Assembly: GCA_026874595.1 (NCBI GenBank)
Contig: CM049309.1
Location: 43,973,079-44,037,078, forward strand
Direction of reading: 5' to 3'
DNA length: 64,000 nt
Source: Sipunculus nudus
Lineage: Eukaryota > Annelida > Sipuncula > Golfingiida > Sipunculidae
Shown: positions 23,672 through 33,999 of the stretch, piece by piece
How the letters are laid out: every line of letters begins with the position of its first letter
Numbering within the stretch: the stretch's first letter is position 1
Made by a program: the position numbers and the translations under genes
The notes under the pieces: generated by a model
Seen by the model: the letters and a program-made list of their open reading frames with translations, nothing else
Told to the model about the DNA's origin: nothing
Databases searched by the model: none

Positions 23672-24240
23672 AATATTAATAATAAAATAATCAGATAAAT
23701 ATTTTTTAAAATAAAATATTAATAAAATAATTTATTTCTAATTTATATATTTGAATATTTTGAAAATATTCTATATTTTTAAATACTATTTATATTATTA
23801 TTTTCATTATAATTATATATTTAATAACAATGGTTATTCATATTACATAATGATATCATAATGAAATATCATTATTATATAATTGATGATTTTATAATCA
23901 ATTTTAATATTGATAACTTAATATTGTAATAATAATGATAATCATAATATAAATAGTATTTTAAAAAATAGAATAATAATAATGAAACAATCAGATAAAT
24001 GAAATTATATAAAATATTAATAAAATAATTTATTTCTTATTTATATTATTGAAAATTTTTAAATATTCTAATTTAATAATACAATTAATATTATCATTTT
24101 TATTATTATAATTATCATTTTAATTACAATATTTTTTTATATTACTTAAAAATATCATGATATAATGAAATTATTATATTATTGATGATTTTATAATCAT
24201 TTTTTAATTTGATTAATAAATACTGTAATAAAATCAGTGA
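23672..24240. repeat. Extremely AT-rich tract made of two ~296-bp units
   Basis: The block AATCAGATAAAT followed by AAAATATTAATAAAATAATT and a TTATTTCT run occurs near 23688 and again near 23988, and later parts (TGATGATTTTATAATCA) also repeat. There is hardly any G or C. No ORF. Confidence 0.75.
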
Positions 24241-24329
24241 ATCAATAATGTTACATTTTCACATGGTTCATCTATTACTTAGAGATAACATTTAGTGTCA
24301 TGTTAATTTTAAATTTTAATATTTTTCCT

Positions 24330-25684
24330 TATATAAAAATTACTATGTCACTGTAACTGTAAGTATATAGAAGTATATGTAAATGCCTTTTTTCACAGAT
24401 GTGCATATAGGATTTCATGTTGCCTTTTTACTCTATATATCATGCCTTATCATGTATGAGTTGCACATTTTTTTTAGGTTATTGCCTATACTGGGCTGGT
24501 AATTTTCAGAATCTGTAACAACATGACCATATTTCGAAAAGGAACATCTTTACACATTAGGGTTTCAATTAGTTCTAATTTTATACCTACAGTACTAGGA
24601 AGTTTCAAATTAATTTCCCTTTATTAAAAAAAAATTTGGCTAATTTAATAATTTAATATTATTGATATTTTTAAAAAAATAGTTTGGTTTGGAGCAATTC
24701 ATGCAGAGGATTCTAGTAAATCTTGACACCTGATTTCATGTGTTTTTGAATAGTATGTTATGATTTGTGTATTTTTAGGATTAATTCCAGTTTCAGACAA
24801 CAGAGAAATTTTAGTCCACATCGAGTGATGGTAGTCAATTATCATGTGACATTACTTATATTTGAACTGTAAAAGTATTAAAATAGATTTTTTATGAATA
24901 ATATTCAAAGTTTGATATTTGTTTATTAAATGTTAGTTTTTTTTAAGTTCTTATTGAAATTTAAGTATTTCAAAATATTAAAACAAATATGTTCTGCTTT
25001 AGTTATATGGAGAAACACACATGAAAAAAAACACCCTGGAGAGAACTCAACCCAACTTCCTATTCAAGCACTTCACATATTTTGTCATTCTGGAGGACAC
25101 TGCAGTGAATGTCCAGGCAAGCAAAATAACAATGGAGCTGGACCCCATGTTCTGAGCAGTTGATGAGTTTAATACAACATTTACTTTATTATTGCACTGA
25201 TTATATGGATCATAGGATGGTAGCACAAGTTGGAATAGGTGAGAGTCACACCAGAAACTCTATGTTTTACGGACATTTATTTCAATCTTTTCATGGAAGA
25301 TTTAGTGATACCAGGAATTATTCTATATTTCTAGAATCCCTTTCTTTTGCAAAAGCTGGATTATGCACTGTTAAGTTTAAAAAGGATAAAGTGGAGCCTA
25401 AATTGATGTAAGCCTAAGTGAATTTCTTTATAAAAGAATACAAAAATTTCAAATGGGATGTGGTACATATAAAAAAGACCATACAGAAAGGCGTAGAATA
25501 ATCCCTCGGTAGATATATTAACTTCAAGTTTCAGATGTACATTATCCATGTTATTTTGTATTACTAAATAATGTTTGTAACTAACATTCTGGTGAACCAC
25601 TAATAAAGTATGAAGTCCTTAATATTATGTTCGGAGTGATTTATTTGCTTTGAAAATTTCCCATTCAGTCTAGGGATAATTATA
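24330..25684. other. AT-rich intergenic; possible decayed coding fragment
   Basis: Two adjoining open stretches at about 24980-25155 and 25160-25411 in different frames have coding-like composition (a CHSGGHCSECPGK segment in the first). I recognise no family and see no splice sites to join them. They could be a broken transposon ORF. The rest holds nothing I can support. Confidence 0.25.
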
Positions 25685-25790
25685 TGTTTAGCTCAGCTGA
25701 CTATAAGTCCTCTTGGCTAAAGCCATGGTCCATTGTCCGTCGTCCGGGCGTTCGTCCGACGGTGGAGTACGTTTTGTAACAGTGGACATA
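25685..25790. repeat. Repeat end with GTCCGTCGTCCG tract
   Basis: TTTAGCTCAGCTGACT followed by TTGTCCGTCGTCCGGGCGTTCG is the inverted counterpart of the right end of the repeat blocks at 12.9 and 45.9 kb (CGGAC words, then AGTCAGCTGAGCTAAA). It is a solitary fragment of that family. Confidence 0.6.
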
Positions 25791-27600
25791 TGAATCCGAA
25801 ATTCGGCATATGGATAGATGTCCCCAAAATCTTCTTCAAATTTGATCGCTCGACTTCGTTCCTTTAAAATATTTTGGTAAAAAATTATTTTTTCCATTTA
25901 AAACCCATCCTTACCTTTCAAGATCATCCAAACTACTGATCTGATTTTGATCATATTTATTATAAATATTCCTCTATATATTTGCCATTTACATAACAGA
26001 AATTAGTCAGTATTGTGTAATATACTGAAGTTGTGAGCCCTTACATAATTATAAAGCCTTACATATTTATAGTTTCTCGAACGAAGAAATGAAGAGTGGT
26101 TGGGAGAAGGAGGGAAAATAAAATTCAAACCTTAAAGAAATAAAATCCGCCATTTTTTCCATATAAATTTTGCAAAAGATGAAATGAATAGATAGGAACT
26201 ATATGTGCCCTTCTACAATGTCAAGCGCAAATAAAGTATTCTCAGTATCTGCAGGATATCCTCATTATTTTCTTGAAGAGCTGGTAAAAACTTTTCTGAA
26301 ATATCAATGATTATTTTACTTTCTAAACGTTTATCCATTTAAATCAGGAATTAATATATTAACCTTTTTTAATTAAATAAACATTTGAACCAATCAGTCC
26401 ATTTTTCTTACTTAAACAACTGCAAAGTTTATAATGACCGCTATAGGACACTGGTTGCAAATAAAACTATAAATTTTGAAGTATGTTAATGGTCAGTGGA
26501 AATACAAAGCTAACAACAAATAAAGGAGAGTTCAGACAAATGAAAATAGCCATGGTAATATACAATTCAAATTACAAACTCACATTATAGCAATATCAGG
26601 GTTCATCGTGGTCACCCAGTCAGAAATCAAGCAAAATAAGCAAAAAGTCTTTTTATTTAAAATATCACTTAAATCATCTTTAAGATAGGATCTATCTATT
26701 GTCAATCATTGAGAAAAAAAACCCTCAGAAAAAAATATATCAAATATGGTAAAATGAACCAGTCGGGAATTTCATCCAATATATCAAATGAATTAAAAGT
26801 TTACCCCTTTAGAAACGTAAAAAAATGCAAGGAAAAATATCAATCTATATAAACAAATACATCTTACGTAGGTATATACTGATGAACATCATTTTAGAAA
26901 GTTTTTTGCAACAAATGATTCGAAGCCCTTAAAAAAGAGATATAACGCGGCATTGGTCACAGATAACACTGGTGCCTAATGCTTTTTTTAGCATTTTCAT
27001 TGTGTGCATTCGATAGACAGTTAAAGGGTTTATTTTCATATGACGACCTACCAGGGCTTCAGCGCGATTAGCTGCAATCGCCTTGCACCCCTAGAAAGAG
27101 AGCCAATCAGAGATTCATAGTGTATTACTTGCATACATGCATACATCCGTGCATGTGCAACAATTCAAATGCTAACAAATGCGATCCTGCAAGTAAAGGT
27201 ATACAGCGATCGGATATCCAAACATTCTGAATTTTCATAATCAAACCTCGTAGTCACATGTTCCCAGTCATTTTAACGAAGAGATTTAAATAAGTCGGCT
27301 TTTTCCGCCTTCGGCCTTAGGATTGCCCGTAGAGGATTTATCCACGCTATATCAAGAATTGCGCTATAGTCCGTGACCCTGCGTGGAGGTTGCATCCGAA
27401 ACTGAGCTCGGAAGGACCATTTAAAAGCCAGACATTTTCAGACACCTCGTGGAAAATATAACAAACCCCGCTGATTTAACATTTTGAATGTTTTCAAAAG
27501 TAAGCGGTCCATCATTCAAGAAGAATAACTGTCTATTGTCAGATAAGTTTATTTTGCATAATACGTAATAAATATGGGAAATAAAGGCGCATTAAAATAA
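25791..27600. other. Intergenic, nothing supported
   Basis: AT-rich sequence with no credible exon, RNA gene or element ends. 27050-27450 is richer in CpG but shows no ORF. Confidence 0.4.
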
Positions 27601-27719
27601 ACACGATCGGAAATAGCCCTATTTACCTCCCGATCGGACACTGTTTTGTACGCGCGATCACTAATCCAAAAAGCAAGCCGCTCAATCTAGCTTATGGCTT
27701 ATGGTGAAAAAAAAACTTG

Positions 27720-27989
27720 CTAAAACGGTCTAAATGGCCGAAACTGCAAGTATAAAATGGCTTTCCGTCTCGAAACACTGTCGTTCTCAGAGCGGGTTTC
27801 GGCCTTCGATTGGCGTGGCTGTGTCACCGCTGCTGGGATCGGTGGAGGGAACGAGGGTTGCTTCTGCCGTTGTGGTTGTGGGTGCTGTAGCTTTCCTGCA
27901 AAGTCACCGGTGGGGTACACACGGTGGCGGTCTCTCGCGGCTTTTTGCTTGGCTTGGTGTGGCATCACGTCTGTAGGCTCTGAGAACAT
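27720..27989 (-). CDS. Hypothetical Pro/Gln-rich ORF, possible exon
   Basis: An 89-codon ORF starts MFSEPTDVMPHQAKQKAARD, continues with a VYPTGDFAG segment, a PQPQRQKQPSFPPPIP stretch and a charged tail, and stops at 27722-27720. The frame stays open for about 30 codons upstream of the ATG, so it may be part of a larger minus-strand exon. The local DNA is CpG-rich against an AT-rich background, as at a promoter or first exon. The opposite strand is also open in two frames, which weakens the case. A possible donor (CAGCG/GTGACA) lies within the Pro-rich part. No family recognised. Confidence 0.3.
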   Translation of the reverse strand: MFSEPTDVMPHQAKQKAARDRHRVYPTGDFAGKLQHPQPQRQKQPSFPPPIPAAVTQPRQSKAETRSENDSVSRRKAILYLQFRPFRPF

Positions 27990-28090
27990 GCTTAAGGAGC
28001 GCGCAGGGCTAAGGTCTTGACCACAGCACCCTGTTGCTGCTCGATGAGCGAAAACTTCTTCAGTCAGTTCAGTCAGTCAATCTAACTTAA

Positions 28091-30101
28091 CTAGCATGAT
28101 CGTTCAAGTTGTGTTACCGTTCTTTTGCCACGCAGCCGTATACAAAAGGTTTGCAAGAAAGACTTAAGTGAGTATTGGCGTTTATTTGAATTCCATGGCG
28201 TAGATTTGAATTCCATGGCGTAGATTTTAATTCCTTGGACAATAAATGTATATGAAGTAACGATTTATATCAATCAAGATAACGATCAATAGAATATGCT
28301 TTATCTTGTCATCCTTATTGCTAAATATCCCGCGCGTGAATAGCGCACGGGGCACATGCACGGGGCACATGCATACATGGAATGGTACACGAGTTGCTTA
28401 GTCACGGACACCCATTTGGAACTAGGCCTCTTGAACTTTTCAACGCTTTATATATTATGATTAATGCATCTTGTAACTTAAAAAATTATATTGCAAACAA
28501 GCTCAAGTTTGATAAGGATGCTGCGTGATATCTTGTCATGTAATAATAATGCTAGTCAGATTCAAACAGCCTGCGAGAGACCGAGCTAGGCGTTACACCT
28601 AAACATCGTCTGCAAAAAACATCGTTGGCAGTCACGAAATAAGAATCATTAATAAATTATGTTTTCAAATATATCTGGGGTCGACAGATTAGAGGAATCG
28701 CTAAATTGGAATAAAGACGGTTATATCAAAATGATATCGGGTAAGATAGTGATGAGGGGTGAAAGTGGGAGGGAAAATATTTGAACGGTTTCACTTCAGG
28801 AAGATAACCGACGAATCTCTGCATCTCCACAGATTTTAGATGGTATTGGGAGAGACCAGGGAAGTGTTTCAGTTACCATGTCAAATTCTGTGACTCAAAA
28901 AAAATGACCGATTCGGCCGTGTATGTCGCATTTTGTACGAGGGGACTGGAAGTTTACATTTTTTAGGAGATTTATATTACCACCCAAGGAAACATTTAAA
29001 ACGGCGGCAATAATATAACGACAGACACTGTAACATATATTTTCCAAATTGCCTTAACTTGGGAGCGCGGGTCTGATAAAAAAAAAATATTAAATTCGTA
29101 TGGCCTATTGCACTTTGTGAGCAATCAGGAAAGACATTAACTCACTTTACATGGGAATTGCTGAAGCTACAGACTTAATATCAGGGATATCACTGAATTT
29201 ATTAAGATTCAATTGTATAACCAAAATTAGATCTGAATTTCTCAAGTTTTTAGCATATATATAATTACTTTAAATTTGTCAAAACTTGTTTTCCTGTAAG
29301 TAGTGACGATATAATTTTCCTTGATGCCATGTTATTGGTATGTAATATTCTAAATACATTAATTCCCTCTTAAAAAATGTTGACAAATTAAAACAAAATT
29401 AAACATGTCAGGAAGCGCAATATATGAGCCAAATTATAGATAAGTGAATGCGCAATTTAAAAATGCAAATTATGAATCAAGTTAAACTGATATTTAATGT
29501 TTTGCAAATTCATAAAACATATATATTATTTGGGGTAAAAATAAATACATGTGAATGTATACGGTGTTGTTCTTGGACAAATTTTGGGATAAATGATGAT
29601 GCCATTTAGAATTGTAAATCAACTTATTTCTTCAGATATATATGATATATTGCAAATGTATAATATTTTTAAATTTGAAAAAAAGATTGATGTAATGAAA
29701 AGATTGAGGATTTTATTCAAATATTTGTCAATTATTTTCCTGCCTCAGCATAATATTAAATAAAGTGATTGACTTTGTTTTTCCGATTATCTGTCTGTTT
29801 TTTTAAATATTACAATTTTGAATAAACTTTCCCTCCTGTAAGCACTGTTGCCTTAAATTTCACCGTCTGGGTATATATACAGGTGTTGTAACCCTCACCA
29901 TATAAACACCCTCTCCCCTTGCCATTGAGCCCTTGCACCTGTGGACTTGCCCATTAGTTTTATAGCAAATATATAAGGATTTATTAAATAAGAAAAACAT
30001 GAGTGTATTAAAAAATGGATATAATTGAAACATTATATTCTTGCCTCGACAGTATGTGACATAAAGGGACTAGATCCATCTTTCCATCTTTACAGTATAT
30101 A
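28091..30101. other. Intergenic with minor tandem repeats
   Basis: A 21-bp unit (TTTGAATTCCATGGCGTAGA) occurs two to three times at about 28186-28235, and GCACGGGGCACAT is repeated near 28347-28370. The remainder is AT-rich and has no supported gene. Confidence 0.45.
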
Positions 30102-30342
30102 TGTTGGAGCCCGTTTGTGGATCTGGCCCATCTGCCGATGGGCTTGGCCCATATGAGGATCCGCTATTGGGCTGCCCATCTGCAGATGGGCAGCCCAATA
30201 ACGGATTTGATACCATCCACTTTCTAGCCCATCTGCAGATGGGCTTGGCCCAATAACCGATTTTAGTTCTTTGTTAGTAATACGTTATTATTTTATTATC
30301 TTGATGACTTTTGTACTCAGACAAACATTTCTCAGAACTTAA
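30102..30342. repeat. Left terminal inverted repeat of the 2.1-kb transposon
   Basis: Its central palindrome is perfect over 36 bases (30165-30200), centred on CTGCAG. Two further blocks (GGCCCATCTGCCGATGGGC and GCCCATCTGCAGATGGGC) flank it. The inner end reads CAGAACTTAATG. Confidence 0.9.
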
Positions 30343-30857
30343 TGTGTTAATTGAAACATAAATCACTATCACAGCCTTACATCAATAATTTTATCATCAA
30401 AATTACATAGATATGCATAGAAAACTACATAGATCTGCATGCAGTGTTAAAATACCCTATTAAATAACTTTTTACACACAGTTCTTAATTAGTCTACATT
30501 GCATTCGTGTGATGTTAAGAGTTTAATGAGGTTCACTTTTTACCAAAGAGTAATTACAGCTGTTGCGAAAAAATCTCATTTAGATTACCACATAGATGCG
30601 ACTTTCACGGTACATACAATACTAAAGAGAAATTATATATGGTACAAATCAGTTTCTCATATTCATTTTTAATATCCACATATATATCAAGGTTACCACA
30701 TACATTTTGACAATATAGAATAATGTAATATATGTAGCAAAAAACTCTCTCATGAGTCATTTGATCTCAGAGTCAATCACAATCATGCACTGTCATCACA
30801 ATAACACATCTTGATACAGTTTCTTTTGGAGAAGTGTCTTAATGATAAGCTCTCTAA

Positions 30858-31020
30858 TTAGTATTCGTACAGAATTGTTGGCGTCCTGGTGATGAGAGCA
30901 CCAGGGAAGTCGGACATTACTCCATTTTTCAGGTTATCACAGAGATGATGCCGAGGTTAAATGTAGTTTTTGCTGCAGGGGTCATTGCTGGAGAGTAGTG
31001 TCTTTGCAAGTCCAGGGCAA
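30858..31020 (-). pseudogene. Coding-like fragment inside the transposon, one nonsense codon
   Basis: One minus-strand frame reads LAKTLLSSNDPCSKNYI, then TAA, then RHHLCDNLKNGVMSDFPGAL and a short tail ending ILYEY and TAA (30860-30858). The residue mix on both sides of the internal TAA looks like one protein. No family recognised. It may be a later exon of the ORF at 31963 or a captured gene piece. Confidence 0.35.
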
Positions 31021-31762
31021 AAACGCCACAAAATAAATTTAAACAAAACGATAGGGTTATGTTTTACATATCTTTCACAGTATAACATAGTCAAGTTTAT
31101 TTTTATTTTTAATATATAACAATTTATTAGATACTACTGATAACTAAACAGATCTCTGAAACAAGCATTCATCACGATGTTTAATATATAAATATGTTTT
31201 AATATATAAAATTAAAAACATAAATATAAAATTTAAATTGTGACAAGACACTTATAAACCATTTTGGAAAAATATAATTATACTTTATACTCAGAGGATA
31301 AATAATGAAGAGATAAAATTTATACTATAAAGCTACCAAATTCGTAGTTAATACTTGCATATTACTAATTTCGGTCTGTGTGGGATACTGTTATCGAAAA
31401 AAATATTAGCTCAACTTACTAGGAACTATTCTAAACTTTTTTATAGAGCTTATTTGGATTCGGAACAATAAACATATATGTAAAATTAATCTATAATATA
31501 TAAATTGAATAAATTATGACAATTCCTTGGTTTAAATGACACACTATTTTGATAGGGTTGTACCTTTTTTGTCTAAAAGGCCATGTACTATTTCATGTCA
31601 TATGACCGAGTGTACTTTCATTGTTACGCACACAGGCGGTGGCGGAGGCATGTGCTCTGTGAGTGCTTTCTAGTTAATTTGGTTGTCACTAACACTATAA
31701 TAACACTTAAGGGTAAACGCATTTACGTATGACCAGTTCACCAACTTAATATCGGATACACC

Positions 31763-31963
31763 TTACATGATAAATGAAGCACTAACATGGGCAAAGGTCT
31801 TTCGATATCCTGCATGGTCCACCTCCCTCTCGTGGATGTTCTTGGCGACGTAAAACAGACTATCAACAGGGACCACCCGTAAATACTTGCTGACCTCTTC
31901 TCTGAGCTTGGCTTTAGAGGGAATAACAAGTGTGTTGGAGACCCCAAGAGCAGGCAAATCCAT
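31763..31963 (-). CDS. Transposon-internal ORF starting at the TIR edge
   Basis: The ATG lies exactly where the right inverted repeat ends (the left arm has ACTTAATG at the matching place but no ORF follows). The 66 codons begin MDLPALGVSNTLVIPSKAKL and include EEVSKYLRVVPVDSLFYV. A GTAAGG donor (31766-31761) just before the stop suggests the ORF is the first exon of a spliced gene, ending at 31767. If transcribed from the repeat, the TIR would serve as promoter and 5' UTR. I do not recognise the family; it could be an element protein or a captured host exon. Confidence 0.5.
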   Translation of the reverse strand: MDLPALGVSNTLVIPSKAKLREEVSKYLRVVPVDSLFYVAKNIHEREVDHAGYRKTFAHVSASFIM

Positions 31964-32202
31964 TTAAGTTCTAAGAAATGTTTGTCTGAGTACATAGGTC
32001 AACAAGATAATAAAAAAATAACGTAAAACTAATAAAAACTAAAATCGGTTATTGGGCCAAGCCCATCTGCAGATGGGCCAGAAAGTGCATGGTATCAAAT
32101 CCATTATTGGGCTGCCCATCTGCAGATGGGCAGCTCAATAACGGATCCTCATATGGGCCAAGCCCATCGGCAGATGGGCCAGATCCGCAGACAGGCTCCA
32201 AC
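31960..32202. repeat. Right terminal inverted repeat of the 2.1-kb transposon
   Basis: Reverse-complement partner of 30102-30342. Its central palindrome has one mismatch (CAGCTCAATA for CAGCCCAATA). Confidence 0.9.
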
Positions 32203-32426
32203 ATATATATATAATATTGGATGGGCAAATATTTTATAATTAAGTTAATACGAATGAGGGATTGTTTACTTCAAATACTTCAGAAGTTTTGGCCACCTGC
32301 ATTCAGACCTATTTAATAATTATCAGATCTATTGTATTATTAACTTATACTTAAACATGATATCTCATTATGTATTATTATAATCATTCAACTTAAACAT
32401 AATATCTCAATTTATCTTATACTTAC

Positions 32427-32497
32427 ACATGAAAGGTGATTGGTAGTCCATTGGTAGAACGGTTCACGTAGCCCACGGCACAACAGGACTTCACCAT
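32427..32497 (-). CDS. THAP-domain protein, first coding exon
   Basis: The ATG at 32497 starts MVKSCCAVGYVNRSTNGLPI followed by TFH and two bases of the next codon; a GTAAGT donor (32426-32421) closes the exon. The pattern M-V-x-S-C-C-A-x-G-x-x-N-R...I-x-F-H is the start of a THAP zinc finger, a DNA-binding C2CH module of about 80-90 residues. The canonical second ligand at position 10 is Cys; here it is Tyr (TAC), which should weaken zinc binding unless it is a sequencing error or the neighbouring Cys6 substitutes. Following exons lie to the left and were not found before the transposon. It may be a gene, or the remnant of a THAP-bearing transposon. Confidence 0.6.
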
Positions 32498-32600
32498 CTT
32501 GCAGTTTTTGACATCCGCACGCGTCTCTAGCTGTTTACGTTTGGTCTTGCCACTACCGGAAGTGACGGCACGTCGTCTGCGGGAAAGTGGGGCATTCGCG
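32498..32600 (-). promoter_or_regulatory. Likely promoter/5' UTR of the THAP gene
   Basis: A GC-richer patch directly upstream of the THAP ATG with ACTTCCGGT (minus strand, 32563-32555), a consensus ETS site typical of broadly expressed promoters, and CpG-rich GTGACGGCACGTCGTC-like sequence next to it. No TATA box. Confidence 0.4.
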
Positions 32601-32947
32601 GTCTAGTTATTATTTAGAACAACGCAATACCATGACAAGGTGTAACACAACCGAATGGTAGGTACTATGAATGCATGATTGGATGATTTTGCTGTAAAAA
32701 CTTTTATATAAAGCGAAGCCCTTCTGATAGTGTAAAAGAATAATCATGATATTGTTCCTGATTATGTCCCTTTTAACGTTTTGGAAATTGGAATTTAACA
32801 TGTAATTTAGCAATCTTTACTAAGAAGACATATTTCGATAGAACTGACCTTGAAAATTTGATTCATGAATGAAAAAGGGGCACAGAAACTATGTGGCAAA
32901 CCCTAAGTCTATAGGTTTACAGCCCAAAATCAAACACCACTAAACAG

Positions 32948-32950
<3 letters not shown>

Positions 32951-32990
<40 letters not shown>
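32951..32990. repeat. (TA)n microsatellite
   Basis: Twenty TA units in intergenic DNA. Confidence 0.97.
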
Positions 32991-32992
<2 letters not shown>

Positions 32993-33461
32993 GATTAATG
33001 GAATATCATATAATTCATTTAAGCGGACTTATCAAATAAAAGGGGTGATAATATTAAAGGTTTCAGCCGACACAATGATACAATGAATTGCTATCGGATG
33101 GCTTGCGTGTGTTTAATCATGTTATTCTGTCGGTTCTGAATTATCTGATTCAGATCTTTTCTTTTAATGGTGTTTCATTAGTTTATGTAGATTTATTTAT
33201 AATTTTTACACTCTCTACGGAAAAAATAATGTATGTTTTGCTGATTGCATTTGTAATTCATAAAACGATGTTAATGCAAATTGATCAGCACACTTTCATA
33301 GGAACCAGCGAAGTGACATCCCTACTGTGACTGGTATTGCACATACTACAGACATGTGTCGACGTAGCGACTTTGCATGCAGCAGTGTTAATCTTATGAC
33401 ATTTTATTGTGTACATCAAATATTATAAAGAGAGAAAATGTGCTGTTACACAGAGGAAGCT

Positions 33462-33550
33462 GGGGATTTCTGTTAGCTCAGTGGTAGAGCCGACGACCGG
33501 CAATCGGAGGGTCATGGCTTCGATCCCAATATGGGGTGATCCGACTTTTC
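33462..33550 (+). mobile_element. tRNA-derived SINE head
   Basis: A clear A box TAGCTCAGTGGTAGAGC (33474-33490) and B box GGCTTCGATCC (33516-33526), 25 bases apart as in a tRNA gene, preceded by GGGGATT. The acceptor stem does not close, so it is a SINE or tRNA pseudogene and not a functional tRNA. Confidence 0.7.
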
Positions 33551-33899
33551 TCTGTGTATTCTTATTCTTTATTTCCATGAGATGGACCAGCATGGCCATT
33601 CAAACACCTCTCTATTTAACCTAAGTATGTACACCTGCAGATTTTCCTTTTCGGTTTGGAACTACTTGATAGGGCGGTAGCAATCGCTTCCTGTCAATGC
33701 TTTCATTTTGATTTATTTTCCTGGTGTCACCCAGGCCCGTTGTTTACCTCACCTTCGGATCCTGGGTGTTTAATTATCTCCATTGCTGGGTCATTACACC
33801 GAGCAACCCCAAAAGACGCACTCGTATGTGGGTGTTACACGGCTTTGTGGCAAAGCCTTCAAATTAAGCCTGCAGAGCGCTCACCCTGGGTGGGGGCCG

Positions 33900-33985
33900 A
33901 CCGTGAAAAACCTCACTGCATTGTTTGTGAACCAACGATCTCCCGGGTATGAGTCCTGCGCTCTTCCTCTGAGCCAGAGAAGCCT
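33900..33985 (-). mobile_element. tRNA-like SINE fragment
   Basis: On the minus strand TGGCTCAGAGGAAGAGC (33976-33960) resembles an A box with D arm, then an anticodon-loop-like CTCATACC and a degenerate B box ending GTTGGTTCAC (33936-33927). The loop suggests a Met-type parent. Stems are incomplete. Confidence 0.5.
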
Positions 33986-33999
33986 GTCTTGCCAAATGT

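Larger units (their letters stand above)
30102..32202 (-). mobile_element. DNA transposon with long palindrome-bearing TIRs
   Basis: The ends TGTTGGAGCC...GGCTCCAACA are inverted copies, and the inverted repeats extend about 243 bp inward (30102-30342 and 31960-32202) at roughly 90% identity. Each arm contains three GGCCCATCTG-type palindromic blocks. Flanks are TATATA on both sides, fitting TA insertion but ambiguous in AT sequence. The ~1.6-kb interior carries minus-strand coding-like sequence. No catalytic DDE/DDD motif was recognised, so superfamily is unknown. It lies between the THAP exon (32.4 kb) and whatever is downstream of it on the minus strand. Confidence 0.85.

Noticed and set aside
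24930-25411. Two adjoining ORFs as a gene
   Set aside because: Different frames separated by stops, no recognisable domain and no splice signals; noted only as a possible decayed fragment.
30102-30342. CRISPR-like array from the repeated GCCCATCTGCAGATGGGC
   Set aside because: Spacing is irregular, there are only three blocks, and the set is mirrored at 32 kb as a terminal inverted repeat of an animal transposon.
33462-33550. Functional tRNA gene
   Set aside because: A and B boxes are good but the acceptor and T stems do not pair, so it is a SINE or pseudogene. The same holds for 3551, 22228, 33900 and 50731.
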